Positions 1-11,137 of a stretch of 64,000 bases of DNA are shown here, piece by piece. This DNA comes from Datisca glomerata. Taxonomy: Eukaryota; Streptophyta; Magnoliopsida; Cucurbitales; Datiscaceae. The notes beneath the pieces are model-generated. The model saw nothing but the letters and a program-made list of their open reading frames with translations. It did no database searches and was not told where the DNA came from. Positions within the stretch are counted from its first letter, which is position 1, and the number at the start of each line of letters is the position of its first letter. The stretch lies in contig QANY01009110.1 in NCBI GenBank assembly GCA_003255025.1, positions 558,001 through 622,000 of the forward strand, in the 5' to 3' direction. The position numbers and the translations under genes are program-made.

Positions 1-485
1 GTTTTAAACTGAATATGAACAAGGTGACTAATATGGGTGGATGTAATAGCGTGATAGTGCCTCTCGATATATTTTAAGGTCTTTTTAACTTTAATTACCG
101 AGGCTTTAGCCTTACATAAAATATTATTGTTGACGTTAGACGTAAATCTTGTCATCTCTATTATCAAGTCTAATTAATTCCCTTAACTTTAACTTATTCA
201 ATTTAGCGAGACGTGATTTTAGAAAAGAGAAATAACGAAAATCAAGAAATAAAATGGCTCAAAAACTAATTGAGAGAAAAGAGAAGATAAAAACCATATA
301 TATGTGTGTAAGTTTTCAAGTAATAAATGGGGAAAATTCAGGGGGAAGTCCTACTATAGATCCGCTCCGAAGGCCAGCGGGGTACACTATTACATATATA
401 TATATATATATATCTGTTCTCAATTAATACTTGTCTTCCATTTCTAATTAAAATCAATCTTCTTCTCTAGAACTCAAAATTAGCC
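1..485. promoter_or_regulatory. Upstream region of the BBE-like gene
   Basis: No open gene is visible here. A (TA)n run at about 391-413 lies roughly 75-95 bases before the start codon at 486 and could serve as the TATA region of the downstream gene. This is inferred from position only. The stretch at 340-385 is GC-richer than its surroundings but matches nothing I recognise. Confidence 0.35.
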
Positions 486-2195
486 ATGCTGCAATGCAAC
501 ACGAGCTCCTTATTTCCTCCATATTTTATCAAATCAATCTTCATTCTTCTCTTCATTCGTCCTCTTTATTCCTCTGCTTCCCCAACTGACCTTCTAACTT
601 CATGTTTATCCCGCCACAACATCAATAACTTCACCACTTTCCCCGGCGGTGACCAAACCGACTCCACTGCCTACTATAATCTTCTTAATTTCTCCATCCA
701 GAATCTCCGGTTCGCCGGCCCTCGGGTTCCAAAGCCAATAGCGATCATGTTGCCGGAAAACGTGGAGCAACTGGTGAATTCTGTTCTATGCTCCATACAA
801 AATTCTTTGGGAATTAGAGTAAGATGCGGTGGCCATAGCTACGAAGGTACGTCATCGGTAGCTTATGTCGCAGGGGGAGGAGCACCTTTCGTGATAATTG
901 ACATGATGAACTTGAACCGGGTTCGGGTCGATTTGGGATCCGAAACGGCTTGGGTGGAGGGAGGAGCGACACTTGGTGAGACATATTATGAGATAGCCAG
1001 AGCAAGTAAGATCCACGGGTTCTCGGCCGGGTCATGCCCGACCGTGGGTGTGGGTGGGCATATTAGTGGAGGTGGGTTCGGACTACTGTCACGAAAGTAT
1101 GGATTAGCGGCAGATAACGTTGTGGATGCGCTTCTCATTGATGCTAAAGGAAGATTACTAGACCGTAAAAGTATGGGAGAGGATGTGTTTTGGGCCATAA
1201 GAGGTGGCGGGGGAGGCGTTTGGGGGGTGGTGTATGCTTGGAAGATACAACTGTTTCAATTACCAAAGACAATCACTAGCTTCATCGTTTCTAGAGCAGC
1301 CGGCAGCAAAGCCCGTGTCGCTGAGCTAGTAAACAAATGGCAGCATATTTCTCCTTACTTAGACGATGATTTCTACTTATCGTGTTTCGTCGGTGCTGGA
1401 TTGCCTGAATCTAAAAGCACTAACATTATTCCAGCCTTATCAACAACATTCAAAGGATTATATCTAGGTCCAAAGGCACAAGCGATTTCGATCTTAACTC
1501 GGGTTTTCCCTGAGTTAGAGATCTTACAGAAAGAATGTTTCGAAATGAGTTGGATTGAATCAGTCGTATTCTTCTCAGGCTTAGCCAACGGGAGCTTGAT
1601 CACTGACTTAAAATACCGTTTTTTGCCGGATAGGAAGTACTTTAAGGCGAAATCAGATTACGTAAGAGCGCCGATATCGTTACGAGGCATTACGGAAGCC
1701 TTAGAAATTCTAGAGAGAGAGCCAAAAGGGTATGTGATTTTGGACCCATACGGTGGAATGATGGAGAGAATAAGTAGTGAATGGAATGCATTTCCTCATA
1801 GGGAAGGAAACATGTATACAATCCAATACTTGGTGGAATGGAACGAAGAAAGTAACGGGAAGAGAAAAGAGTATGTTGATTGGGTAAGAGGATTGTATGA
1901 GAAAATGACGGAATTTGTCTCGTCTTCTCCTAGAGCTGCTTACATAAATTACATGGATTTTGATTTGGGTGTAACGGAATGGAATAAGAATAAGAATGCG
2001 ATTAGTGTTTTATATGAAGAAGATGCTAGTGAAATTGCAAGAAGTTGGGGTGAGAAATATTTTTTGAATAATTATGATAGATTGGTTAAGGCAAAAACAA
2101 TTATTGATCCGAATAATGTTTTCACTAACCCACAAGGTATTCCTCCTAAGTCTAGATTTTCAACTTTCTCCCAAAAAAACAGTAGCTCAAACTGA
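486..2195 (+). CDS. Berberine bridge enzyme-like FAD-linked oxidase, secreted, intronless
   Basis: A 569-residue protein of the BBE-like family: secreted flavoenzymes that oxidise alcohols of carbohydrates, monolignols or alkaloids with a bicovalently bound FAD. Visible features in order: a hydrophobic signal peptide (about 1-31); the conserved Cys40/Cys102 pair expected to form the N-terminal disulphide; the PP-loop motif RCGGHSYEG, whose His117 is the expected 8-alpha FAD attachment site; GSCPTVGVGG, whose Cys184 is the second (6-S-cysteinyl) site, followed by GGGFGLLSRKYG; PYGGMM and FPHREG in the substrate domain; and the C-terminal BBE domain with NYDRLVKAKTIIDP and NPQGIPP. Length and lack of introns are typical of plant members. 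Both FAD ligands are present, so it looks functional. Substrate cannot be told from sequence. It stands alone at the edge of a large transposon complex. Confidence 0.95.
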   Translation: MLQCNTSSLFPPYFIKSIFILLFIRPLYSSASPTDLLTSCLSRHNINNFTTFPGGDQTDSTAYYNLLNFSIQNLRFAGPRVPKPIAIMLPENVEQLVNSVLCSIQNSLGIRVRCGGHSYEGTSSVAYVAGGGAPFVIIDMMNLNRVRVDLGSETAWVEGGATLGETYYEIARASKIHGFSAGSCPTVGVGGHISGGGFGLLSRKYGLAADNVVDALLIDAKGRLLDRKSMGEDVFWAIRGGGGGVWGVVYAWKIQLFQLPKTITSFIVSRAAGSKARVAELVNKWQHISPYLDDDFYLSCFVGAGLPESKSTNIIPALSTTFKGLYLGPKAQAISILTRVFPELEILQKECFEMSWIESVVFFSGLANGSLITDLKYRFLPDRKYFKAKSDYVRAPISLRGITEALEILEREPKGYVILDPYGGMMERISSEWNAFPHREGNMYTIQYLVEWNEESNGKRKEYVDWVRGLYEKMTEFVSSSPRAAYINYMDFDLGVTEWNKNKNAISVLYEEDASEIARSWGEKYFLNNYDRLVKAKTIIDPNNVFTNPQGIPPKSRFSTFSQKNSSSN

Positions 2196-2888
2196 AACTG
2201 ATGGATGTTGAAGATTCACATCTCAGTAATTTGTAGTCACGTGTTGTAATAGTTTTACGCTTCGATAATCACACACAAATATTCACTGAATGTTTTCCAA
2301 TTGTTGTGTTGATTGAATTGCAATCACAAACTAATTTTTCAGACAAACTCAAAAACGTCCCTCAAAATTAAACATTTTTGGCGTATTCTTATTTGTTGTC
2401 CACCTTAAAAATGTAAAAGTATCTTCAATCTTTCATATAATTGTTTACAAAGATTAAAGTTTAAAAATTAAATTTACATAATGGATGGGTTAACACAATA
2501 ATTAAACTTTATACTCTTAATGTGTATATATAAATAAATTTTGACAAAAAAGAAAGTGATATTGCATGGCACATGACACGTACAAATCTTTCATCTATAA
2601 TAGATTAAAAGTGACAAGTAAATGAGAATTATTTTGGACAATATTATCTATTTATTATTCATAAATCTTTAAAATGGCCTTTTACACTCCATATGGCAAT
2701 TGATTATTGATTTTCTAATTAATTATAAATTACTAATAATATCAATATTTCTTAACTATAAATTAGTGATTAATGTCAAATTCACATTACATTATTTTTT
2801 ATTAGTGCTTTATTAAGATTCATGAAAATATATCCTTGAATGAAAGGATGCTGGTTACTAAAATAATAAAAAATTTATTATATTTTTA

Positions 2889-2915
2889 GGTCTCATTTGA
2901 CAGTCTAAATAATAT
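2889..2915 (+). mobile_element. Candidate left terminus of a GGTCTC-type TIR element
   Basis: The motif GGTCTCATTTGACAGTC begins at 2889. A near-identical copy (GGTCTCGTTTACAGTC) starts at 6514 in the second duplicate. The reverse complement of a matching terminus (GACAGCCAAACGAGACC) ends at 32185. Similar termini occur in PIF/Harbinger-like plant elements. The flanking trinucleotides (TTA left, ATA right) match only in part, so the superfamily and the pairing are uncertain. Confidence 0.4.
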
Positions 2916-4126
2916 TGAATGGACTGTATTAAATCTATCAGATTAGAATGTACTGTACTGTATTAGATTAATTAATATTGTTCAATGTTTATTATCGTAT
3001 TACTTAAAAATATGTATTAGTTATACACCGTTTAATACATGGTAGTATTTGACATTAAATTGTTTGATACATTATAATATTTTTGAATATTAAACAAAAC
3101 CAATTTAAACACAATTCCACCAAACCCCAATCCACTACACAAAACCAATTTCTCCTGCAAACACACAATCACCATCACCACACAAAACCCATTTCCTGTT
3201 TTTAAACAATGGTGAGGCTCTTCTTCCGTCCCTTCCTCTTTCACTGTAAAATCCTTCAGCTTCTTCTACTTTCCTTTGGCTTTCTCTGTTTCATTCATGA
3301 AATCCAATATTTATTCTTCAAAATACATTCAGCAGATTTCAGGTTAGTTAAGAAAATTTGAAATATGGTTTAATAGGAAGAAAGCAGATTTCTTCTACTT
3401 TCCTTCAGCTTCTTCTACGTTGTTGGAATAAAGTCGATTCATTCAGCTTATTCTGCTTAAGCAATGGTTTTTTTTAGTCACTTTACTTGGAGTGAACACG
3501 GTTCGGTTCGGTTCAATATTATTAATTAAAAAATAATTTTTAAATGATATTATTAAAAAAATATATAATCAAAGTTTTGTTTCGGTTCGGTTCGGTTAGA
3601 TATGAAATTATATAAAAAAAATAAAATGAATTTAATGTTTCAGTTCGGTTCAAAACTAAACATTTTCTGAACCGAACCAAACAGCAGGGTCATAAAGAAC
3701 CGAACCAAACCACAGGGCCATAAAGAACAGTCCATTTTCGATTCGGTTTGGTTTGGTTAACCATACTATTGTTTAAACAATGGAGATCCAAACCTGCAAA
3801 AACTGGACATCTAACCAAACCGACGTGAGCCTTGATTTCAAAGCAAAGAAACCTAGAAATCAGAGTTTTAAAATTTCAAAGATTCAAAGATTTTTCAGAA
3901 ATTTAGAGATTCAAATACCTAAATCAGATAAGAGGAGGAGAAGAAGAAGAAATAAAAACAGAAACATAGAAGGAATAGAAGATGAGAGAAGAGAAGATAA
4001 AAGAATAAGAAAAAAGAACTCACCGGCGACGATGGAGCTAGGTTGATTTCTGGTGGTCTCGGGGGTACTCCTCAATCTGGCATGGTGGGTGGTCTCTTGC
4101 GGGTGTAAGCCTCGAACTCGTCGAAG

Positions 4127-4220
4127 TTTTTTTGCAAGACTATACCCCATGAAAAAAATATTTTGCAAAATTATATACCTCCACTAATTTGTGCACTCTC
4201 TAACTTTTGGCCTACCTCCT
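4127..4220 (+). mobile_element. MULE-like terminal inverted repeat, left-type copy
   Basis: A run of T followed by GCAAGACTATACCCCATG, then an A/T-rich block and GTGCACTCTCTAACTTTTGG. The same succession appears in reverse complement at 31812-31907, so the two are terminal inverted repeats of one family of roughly 95 bases. No matching target-site duplication is visible, so whether they bound one large element or are separate copies is open. Downstream lies a CT-rich leader and then the CATCGTGTAG palindrome array, the same layout as at the right-hand copy. Confidence 0.6.
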
Positions 4221-4675
4221 CTTCAAAAGTAGCTGATGAAGTTACCAAACAGCCCCTACGTGAATTCTAAATGACGATTAAAAAAAGTAATTATTACACT
4301 TTTTCAAAACTGACCCCTACACGAAACCCACCCCTTTGTGTACCTCTTCACCATTTCAAACTCTCCTCTTGCATTTCCTTCATTTTTCTCACTTAGATTT
4401 ACTATCTCTCTCTTTCTCTCAAAGTCGAAGCATCTCTCTTTCTCTGAAAATCTTTTAGCGTTCGTATCTCACAACAAGGAATCATAACAATGTATATTTT
4501 CTCTGGGTTTATGAGTTTTTTTCTTCTAGGTTTCTGATATTTTTTTGGGTTTCTGAGTTTTTTTTTCTAGGTTTATGAGTTTCTGATTTTTTGTAGGTTT
4601 CTGGATTTCTTGGTAGTTTCTCTAGGCTTTATATGGGTTTCTCTGTTTTCTTCTCTAACACGGTTGGGTACACAA

Positions 4676-4985
4676 TGAATGTGTAGTCATCGTGTAGTGT
4701 ATATGAGGGGTACACGACAACTGTATAGTCATCGTGTAATGTACAGGAGGACTTCACGGTCGCCGTGTACCCCTCATGTACATTACACGATAGGTACACG
4801 ATAATTATGTACCCATTGTATAGTCTACATGATGGCTACACGAGCATCGTGTACCCCTCCTATAGTCTACATGATAGCTATACGAGCATCATGTACCCAT
4901 CGTATAGTGTACAGGATGGGTACACGACCAATGTGTAGTCATCGTGTAGTGTACAGAAGGACTACACGATCATCGTGTACCCCTA
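4676..4985. repeat. CATCGTGTAG palindrome array, cluster 1
   Basis: About 300 bases made of variants of TACACGATG and CATCGTGTA in alternating orientation, with short spacers. It belongs to the dispersed palindrome family also seen at 7295, 15000, 15535, 18295, 19925, 20288 and 31225. It lies downstream of the MULE-like terminus at 4127. Confidence 0.8.
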
Positions 4986-6126
4986 TTATATTACTGTAGA
5001 TATTATATTTTGTGTGATCAAATAATTTAAATATACACATTTTGTTTATTAGCCTATTTACTAGTCTAAGATAATGTGTGATTTTTGAAAATAAAATAAA
5101 AAAGCCCAATGTCTAAAATAGATAAATAGACAAGGGACGAAAAATGTAAAAAAAAATTCAAGGGCTAAAAAAAATAAACAATGGAGCGTAAGGACTAAAA
5201 AAGTGAAACCCTAATTTGCCTATGAATAGAGAGGGGGTCTTGAAGATGGACACTTGGAGTGAGGAAGAGGAGAGGCTTTTGAGAGAATGAGAGTGATCTT
5301 TTTAGAGAGAATGTGTGAAAAATAAGAGAGATTTTCTTAGAGAGAGGAAAATAGAGTTTACATTTTTATTTATCTATTCATTTCTCTCATTTTTTTCTTA
5401 ATATAGTCTAAATTTCTTGCACCTCCACTAATAAGATATGTTGTTAATTCGTTTCTCTTTTATACTCATATAGTTTATGTGCTTTATTCCTTCTTCTTTA
5501 TTTATTACTTTTAATCTTGAATTTTATTTTAATGCATTGATGATTTTCCTACAAATTTGGTAATGAGATATATTTGTCATTAACTCAATCAATGAGTATG
5601 ACGATAAAGTCTTTGAGGGGTGTAAAATTAACTCAACGTGAATCAACCAATTAATATGTTGAAAATGTACATTTGTTGTAAAAATCTCCTATGATAATTT
5701 CTCATACATAAAAATACATAAAATAGAGAGTTAAACATCTATATAAAGATTATGCAAATATTTAAGTTTTGAGAATTTTTTAATGTTCTCACAAGTCTTT
5801 TCTTTTTAGATCTTATTATTATTTTAGTGACACTTGTTTGAACTAATATCGTATATGATAATTCATTTGCTATTTGATTAGCAATGAAAGAGAAATAAAA
5901 TAATAGTAATTAGTGAACTAAGTAGTCTAAAATAAAAAAGATGTATGTTAAAACCCAAAAATATTTATACTTTGAGATTTCAAATATTGATTTATTTTAT
6001 AATATTGTAGTTATTTTATATTAAAATAAAAAAAAATATATAGTTATATTATATAAAAGTAGAAAATTAAACTAAAAAATAAAAGGAAGGTGCTATCACC
6101 CCCTTTTGTTTTTTTGTAAAAAAAAC

Positions 6127-8626
6127 TAAACTTTATACTCATAATGTGTAAATATAAATACATTTTGATTGACAAAAAAGAAAGTGATATTGCATAGCAC
6201 ATGACACGTTAAAATCTTTCATATATAATAGATTAAAAGTGATAAGTAAATGAGAATAATTTTGGACAGTATTATCTACTTATTATTCTTAAATCTCTAA
6301 AATGATATTTTACACTCCATATGACAATTGATTATTGGTTTTCTAATTAATTCTAAATTACTAATAGTATCAATATTTCTTAATTGTAAATTAATTATTA
6401 ATGTCAAATACACATCAAATTTTTTATTAGTGATTTATTAAGATTCATGAAATTATATCCATGAAAGAAAGGATGCTGGTTACTAAAATAATAAAAAATT
6501 TATTATGTTTTTAGGTCTCGTTTACAGTCAAGATAATTACTGAATGAATTGTATTAAATCTATCAGATTAGACTGTACTGTACTGTATTAGATTAAATAG
6601 TATTGTCCAATATTTATTATCGTATTTAGTTATACACCATTTAATACATGATAATATTTGACTATTAAATTATTTGATACATAATCATATTTGACTATTA
6701 AACAAAACCAAATTAAACACAATTCCACCAAACCCCAATGCACTACACAAAACCAATTTCTCCTGCAAATACACATAATCACCATCACCACACAAAACCC
6801 ATTTCCTGTTTCTAAACAATGGTGAGGCTCTTCTTCCGTCCCTTCCTCTTTCACTGTAAAATCCTTCAGCTTCTTCTACTTTCCTTTGGCTTTCTCTGTT
6901 TCATTAATGAAATCCAATTTTTATTCTTCAAAAACAAATTCAGCAGATTTCAGGTTAATTAAGAAAATTTGAAATATGGTTTAATAGGAAGAAAGCAGAT
7001 TTCTTCTACTTTCCTTCAGCTTCTTCTACGTTGTTGTAATAAAGTCCATTCATTCAGCTTCTTCCGCTTAAGCAAAACTTCACTTAGGATGAACACGGTT
7101 CGCTTCGGTTTAGTTAGTGAGTTAAAATCGAACCGAACTGAAATATTTGATTCGGCTATATGCCAAACCGAACCGACCGTGAGTTTCGGTTTGGTTCAAT
7201 TCTTCAATTCAATATTATTAATCAAAAATAAATTTTAAATGATATTATTAAAAGAAATATAAAATCAATTTTTTGTATCGGTTCCAACAACGTAGAAGAA
7301 GCATGAGGGGTAAACGACGAATGTGAAGTCATCGTGTGGTGTACATGAGGGGTACACGACGAATGTGTAGTGTACATGAGGGTTACACGACAACTGTGTA
7401 GTCATTGTGTAGTGTACATGAGGGTTACACGATAATTGTCTAGTCAATGTGTAGTGTACATGAGGACTTCACGGTTGTCGTGTACCCCTCATATACATTA
7501 CACGATGGATACACGATGATTGTGTAACCATCGTATGGTCTACGCAATGGCTACACGAGCATCGTGAATTTCTTTATTAGCCTATTTACTAGTCTAAGAG
7601 AGTGTGTGATTTTTGAAAAATAAAGAAGCCTAGTGTCTAAAATAGGTAAATAGACTAGAGATTAAAAATATAAGAAAAAAAATTCAAGGGCTAAAAAAAT
7701 AAAAAATGGAGCATAAGGAATAAAAGAAAAAAAAAGTGAAACCCTAATTTGTCTATAAATAAGGAGGGGTCTTCACTTAAAGATGAACACTTGGATTGAG
7801 GAAGAGGATAGGCTTTTGATAGAAGGAGGGTGATCTTTTTAGAGAGAGTGAAAAATAAGAGAGATTTTTTTAGAGAGAGGGAATGAGAGTTTACATTTTT
7901 ATTCATCTATTCATTTCTCTCATTCTTTTCTTAATGTTGTCTAAATTTCTTGAACCTCCACTAATAAGATATATTGTTCATTGTTCTTCCTCATTCTCCT
8001 TCATACCCATACAGTTTATATGCTTTATTCCTTCTTCTTTATTTTTTACTTTTAATCTTGAGTTTTATTTTAATTCATTGATAATTTTCTTACAAATTTA
8101 ATAATGTGATACCTTTGTCATCAACTCAATCAATATGGATGATGATAAAGCCTTTGAGAAATGCAAAATTAACTCAATTTGAAACCATTTAATGAGTTGA
8201 AAGTGTACATTTCTTGTAAAAATCCTCTATGATAATTTATTATACATAAAAATGCATAAAATAGAGAGTTAAAAACATCTATATAAAGATTACGTAAATA
8301 TTTAAGCTTTGAGAAGCTTTTAATGTTCTCACAAGTCTTTTCTTTTTTAGATCTTATTGCTATTTTAATGACACTTATTTGAACTAATTATCACATATGA
8401 TAATTCCTTTACCATTTGATTAGCAATGAATGGAGAAAAGAAATAATGGTAATTAGTGAAGCAAGTAGTCAAAAAAATTGTATACTTTGAGATTTCTAAT
8501 ATTAATTTATTTTATAATATTGTAGTTATATTATATTAAAATAAAAAAATTATTTATAGCTATATTATATAAAAATGAGAAAATAAACTAAAAAAAAAGT
8601 AAAAGAATGGTGATATCACCTTTTGT
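6127..8626. repeat. Direct duplication, copy 2 (2.5 kb)
   Basis: Copy 2 of the duplication starting at 2503, separated from copy 1 by about 20 bases. It keeps the left block, the GGTCTC terminus (6514), the CATCGTGTAG array (7295-7567) and the right block, but joins directly from about 7264 to 7295. It therefore lacks the segment that carries the MULE-like terminus in copy 1. Its right edge is immediately followed by the Gypsy element at 8642. Confidence 0.8.
7295..7567. repeat. CATCGTGTAG palindrome array, cluster 2
   Basis: Repeats of GGGTACACGA, GTGTAGTCATCGTG and GTGTACATGAGG in tandem, homologous to cluster 1 at 4676-4985 within the direct duplication. Confidence 0.8.
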
Positions 8627-8641
8627 AGCCAAAACATAGGG

Positions 8642-8815
8642 TGATGCACCCTCTATATCCCCCCTCCCCCTTGGGGGTTGCAGTGACCAGGCCCGAGCGA
8701 CTATTTACCAAAAACACAGGTCTCCGCAAAGTCGTAAGACCATGTACGGGAGCTGACGCTTGCCCAGTGCCGGAAGGTCAAGGAAGTTGGTGACCTAATG
8801 ACAGGGGAGCCGGCG

Positions 8816-8852
<37 letters not shown>

Positions 8853-8861
8853 ATCCTAAGA

Positions 8862-8912
<51 letters not shown>

Positions 8913-9769
8913 TCTGGGCACTGTTTTTTGTTTTGTTGTGTCTTGTATTTTTTTTTCATTTTATCTTAATTTCGTCTTTTTTTTTCCCTAATATATGTTT
9001 ATTTTAACATTCACCACTCACATGTTTATATATTCATTTTCTACTTTACACATTTTTTTCCACTTTATCATTCTACAATTTACATATGACTCTAACTTAT
9101 TCATCTATTTATTTTTTATATAGTTATTAGTATATCTTTTCTTTACATCTTTATTTATGTAGCACTCTCATATTGTCATGTTTATAATGTGATTCTTCTC
9201 TCATTCCCTTATCATTAGAGTTAATATCTATATATGTATGGATCACAAACTTAACAGTTAAATTTCAATTTGGTTAACTCTATTATTTAGTTTTTTTCAC
9301 TAAAAAAATCACTATGACGGATTTTGAGATTTTTGGGACACCAAATTTCTCAAACTATTAAGGCGAAGAGTTATTTTTGAGATACTGAGAATGACTCTAA
9401 TAATGCTTTGATTTAAAAAAAATATAAAAAAACAAAAAAAAATATTTTTTTAATGGTCTTTGTACCACTCATTAAAAGTTATTTATTTTGTTCATTTTTA
9501 TGATACAAAATGTACCAAATGGAACATTCAAAAATGAATTTCTTCAACCTTGTATTTTAAAAAAAATATAACCATATTTGATTGAATTTATAACCATTTT
9601 AACAATAGGTGTTGTGGGGTGCTAATACATTTCCCACACCCAAATGACTCATGAACCAACTTTGAGTTTTCGTAGACTAAAATATTTATTTTAAAATTGG
9701 GTGACCAATCACGCCATAAAATAATTGGTGGCGACTCCTGAACCAACTTGTCGCAGGCACGTTGCGACA
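8642..9769 (+). repeat. 5' LTR of the Gypsy element, with a plastid insert
   Basis: Similar to 13170-14122 over most of its length from about 8930 on. Just after its first 25-30 bases it contains a 253-bp plastid 23S rRNA fragment, where the other LTR has a poly-C run with an N gap. The 3' end is GTTGCGACA. Confidence 0.75.
8671..8923 (+). pseudogene. Plastid 23S rRNA fragment (nuclear plastid DNA insert)
   Basis: Bases 8671-8923 match the conserved central part of plastid-type 23S rRNA. They include GCCGGAAGGTCAAGGAAG, GGTGAACGGCGGCCGTAAC and GTAAGTTCCGACCCGCACGA, ending at GATCTGGGCACTG. The universally conserved ACGGTCCTAAGGTAGCG reads here with two G-to-A changes (GATCCTAAGATAGCG), and other G-to-A changes are visible (CGAGCGACTA, GACCTAATGA). 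These are consistent with decay of methylated nuclear DNA. It is far too short to be a working rRNA gene. Such inserts are known as NUPTs. Confidence 0.93.
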
Positions 9770-9771
9770 GC

Positions 9772-9789
9772 TTGACGACTCCACTGAGG
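9772..9789 (+). other. Putative primer-binding site of the Gypsy element
   Basis: TTGACGACTCCACTGAGG begins two bases after the 5' LTR. Tat/Ogre-type elements carry a related TGGCGACTCC-type site complementary to tRNA-Arg. The match here is degenerate. Confidence 0.5.
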
Positions 9790-10317
9790 AAGCAATTGGT
9801 CTAACCATTTTTTGATCAATAGAGAGTCAAGCAAAAAATTTTATCATATGATATCCTTTTTGTGGCTCTTTGTTTATTTATTTGATCCATTACTGTTCTT
9901 ATCCATGCTTATAGTAGTATATGATTTATTTTTTACGATGTATATTTTTTACATAATTTCTAATTCACACACATACACTAGCCCCATACACGGACTTTCC
10001 CTTTAGGATTAGAGAGAATGATTAGTGGAATGTCTTTGTGGAATTGAGGTTTTCGTGCAGACTCATGAAAGTTCTCACTCAGGTCGACCCTATCGAGATA
10101 CCGTTTGGGGGCCCTGTTACTCCATTTGGATAACAATTTGGACAGCCTTTTAATAGTTTTAGACCCCAACTACACATATCTAGACAAACTTAAAGCCACA
10201 TATAATGAGCAATCAAAACCAAATCCTAGGGTCTCTCAATTATGCTAGGTAGGTCATGTTAAACATTTATGTGGTACTTGATATTTGTCAGAATTTGTTT
10301 TCAATTTTGTTGAATTG

Positions 10318-10455
10318 ATTTATCATCATGGTCGTCATCATGGTCGTCGTCATCATGGTCATCATAATCATGGTCATCATCATCCTTATTATCATCCTCA
10401 TAATCATCATCATCCTTATTATCATCCTCATAATCATCATCATTATCACCACCAT
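10318..10455. repeat. (ATCATC/ATCATGGTC)n microsatellite
   Basis: About 135 bases of ATCATGGTCGTC and ATCCTCATAATC repeats within the untranslated leader of the Gypsy element. It creates spurious His-rich, Ile-rich and Met-rich reading frames on both strands that should not be called genes. Confidence 0.9.
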
Positions 10456-11137
10456 AAATGTATCATTTTCATCGTTGATTACTATTGTTATTATTTTGAC
10501 AACAAGTACAATAAATATTTGGGGGGAGAATCTTACTTTTCTCCATCTTTTAAAATTTTCATTAACTCTGTCCATAAAAAAATTTTCTAAACTCATGATT
10601 TGAATATAATTCTTGATTTCATGCATCAAAACATTCATTATTTCTTTTGTGCATTATAAGTTTAACTTTAGTACATGCATCATAGGTTCATCATTTGCTT
10701 CATTATTTTATATTATTTATTTACTCTTTCATGCATTGAAATTTCTTTCATTCATTCATGCATTATAGTTTCTTTCTTTCCCTCATGCATATGCTAATGT
10801 AGTTTTCTTTTTTTCATTTTAAAAATGAAAGAGGAAAAAAACATATTGTGTATGCCTCCATTATCCTTAAAGAGCATAATCTCAGGCTAGAATCATGGAT
10901 GAACAAGAAAACACAATCACAAAAGATAATGACAAGAAAATTGGGAGCTGAAAGAACAACTGACGAGAGTCCTAGAACTTCCACCACCAACAAAGGAAAA
11001 ACATGTCTTGAAAATCCGCAAAAGGGCTCCATCACCACGAGATCAATGTTGATACTCCATTTTACCCTCCTGGATTCACTCCATTCTATCGATGTCATCA
11101 GACATACCAATTCCACGCTCAATCAATACCAATAAAT

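Larger units (their letters stand above)
2503..6106. repeat. Direct duplication, copy 1 (3.6 kb)
   Basis: Copy 1 of a long direct repeat. Landmarks shared with copy 2 include an early block (GACAAAAAAGAAAGTGATAT near 2543), the motif GGTCTC at 2889, a block starting near 3190 (ATTTCCTGTTT) and a late block starting TTATTAGCCTATTTACTAG near 5049. Offset to copy 2 is about 3.62 kb at the left and 2.52 kb at the right, because copy 2 lacks about 1.1 kb. The part missing from copy 2 (about 3560-4680) contains GGTTCGG-rich sequence, a purine-rich stretch and a MULE-like terminus at 4127. I see no intact gene in this copy. Confidence 0.8.

Noticed and set aside
3032..3244. A 70-codon minus-strand gene repeated at 6630-6854
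   Set aside because: Conservation is explained by the direct DNA duplication; the two copies diverge with frame changes and resemble no family.
3780..4168. Lys/Arg-rich ORF (plus) or Leu-rich ORF (minus)
   Set aside because: Purine-rich low-complexity sequence next to a transposon terminus; no homology recognised.
8671..8923. A functional rRNA gene
   Set aside because: Only about 250 bases of the 23S gene, with changes at universally conserved positions, inside an LTR.
10285..10638. His-rich, Ile-rich and Met-rich proteins on both strands
   Set aside because: All are translations of one ATC-type microsatellite; a real gene would not be open with extreme composition in three frames.
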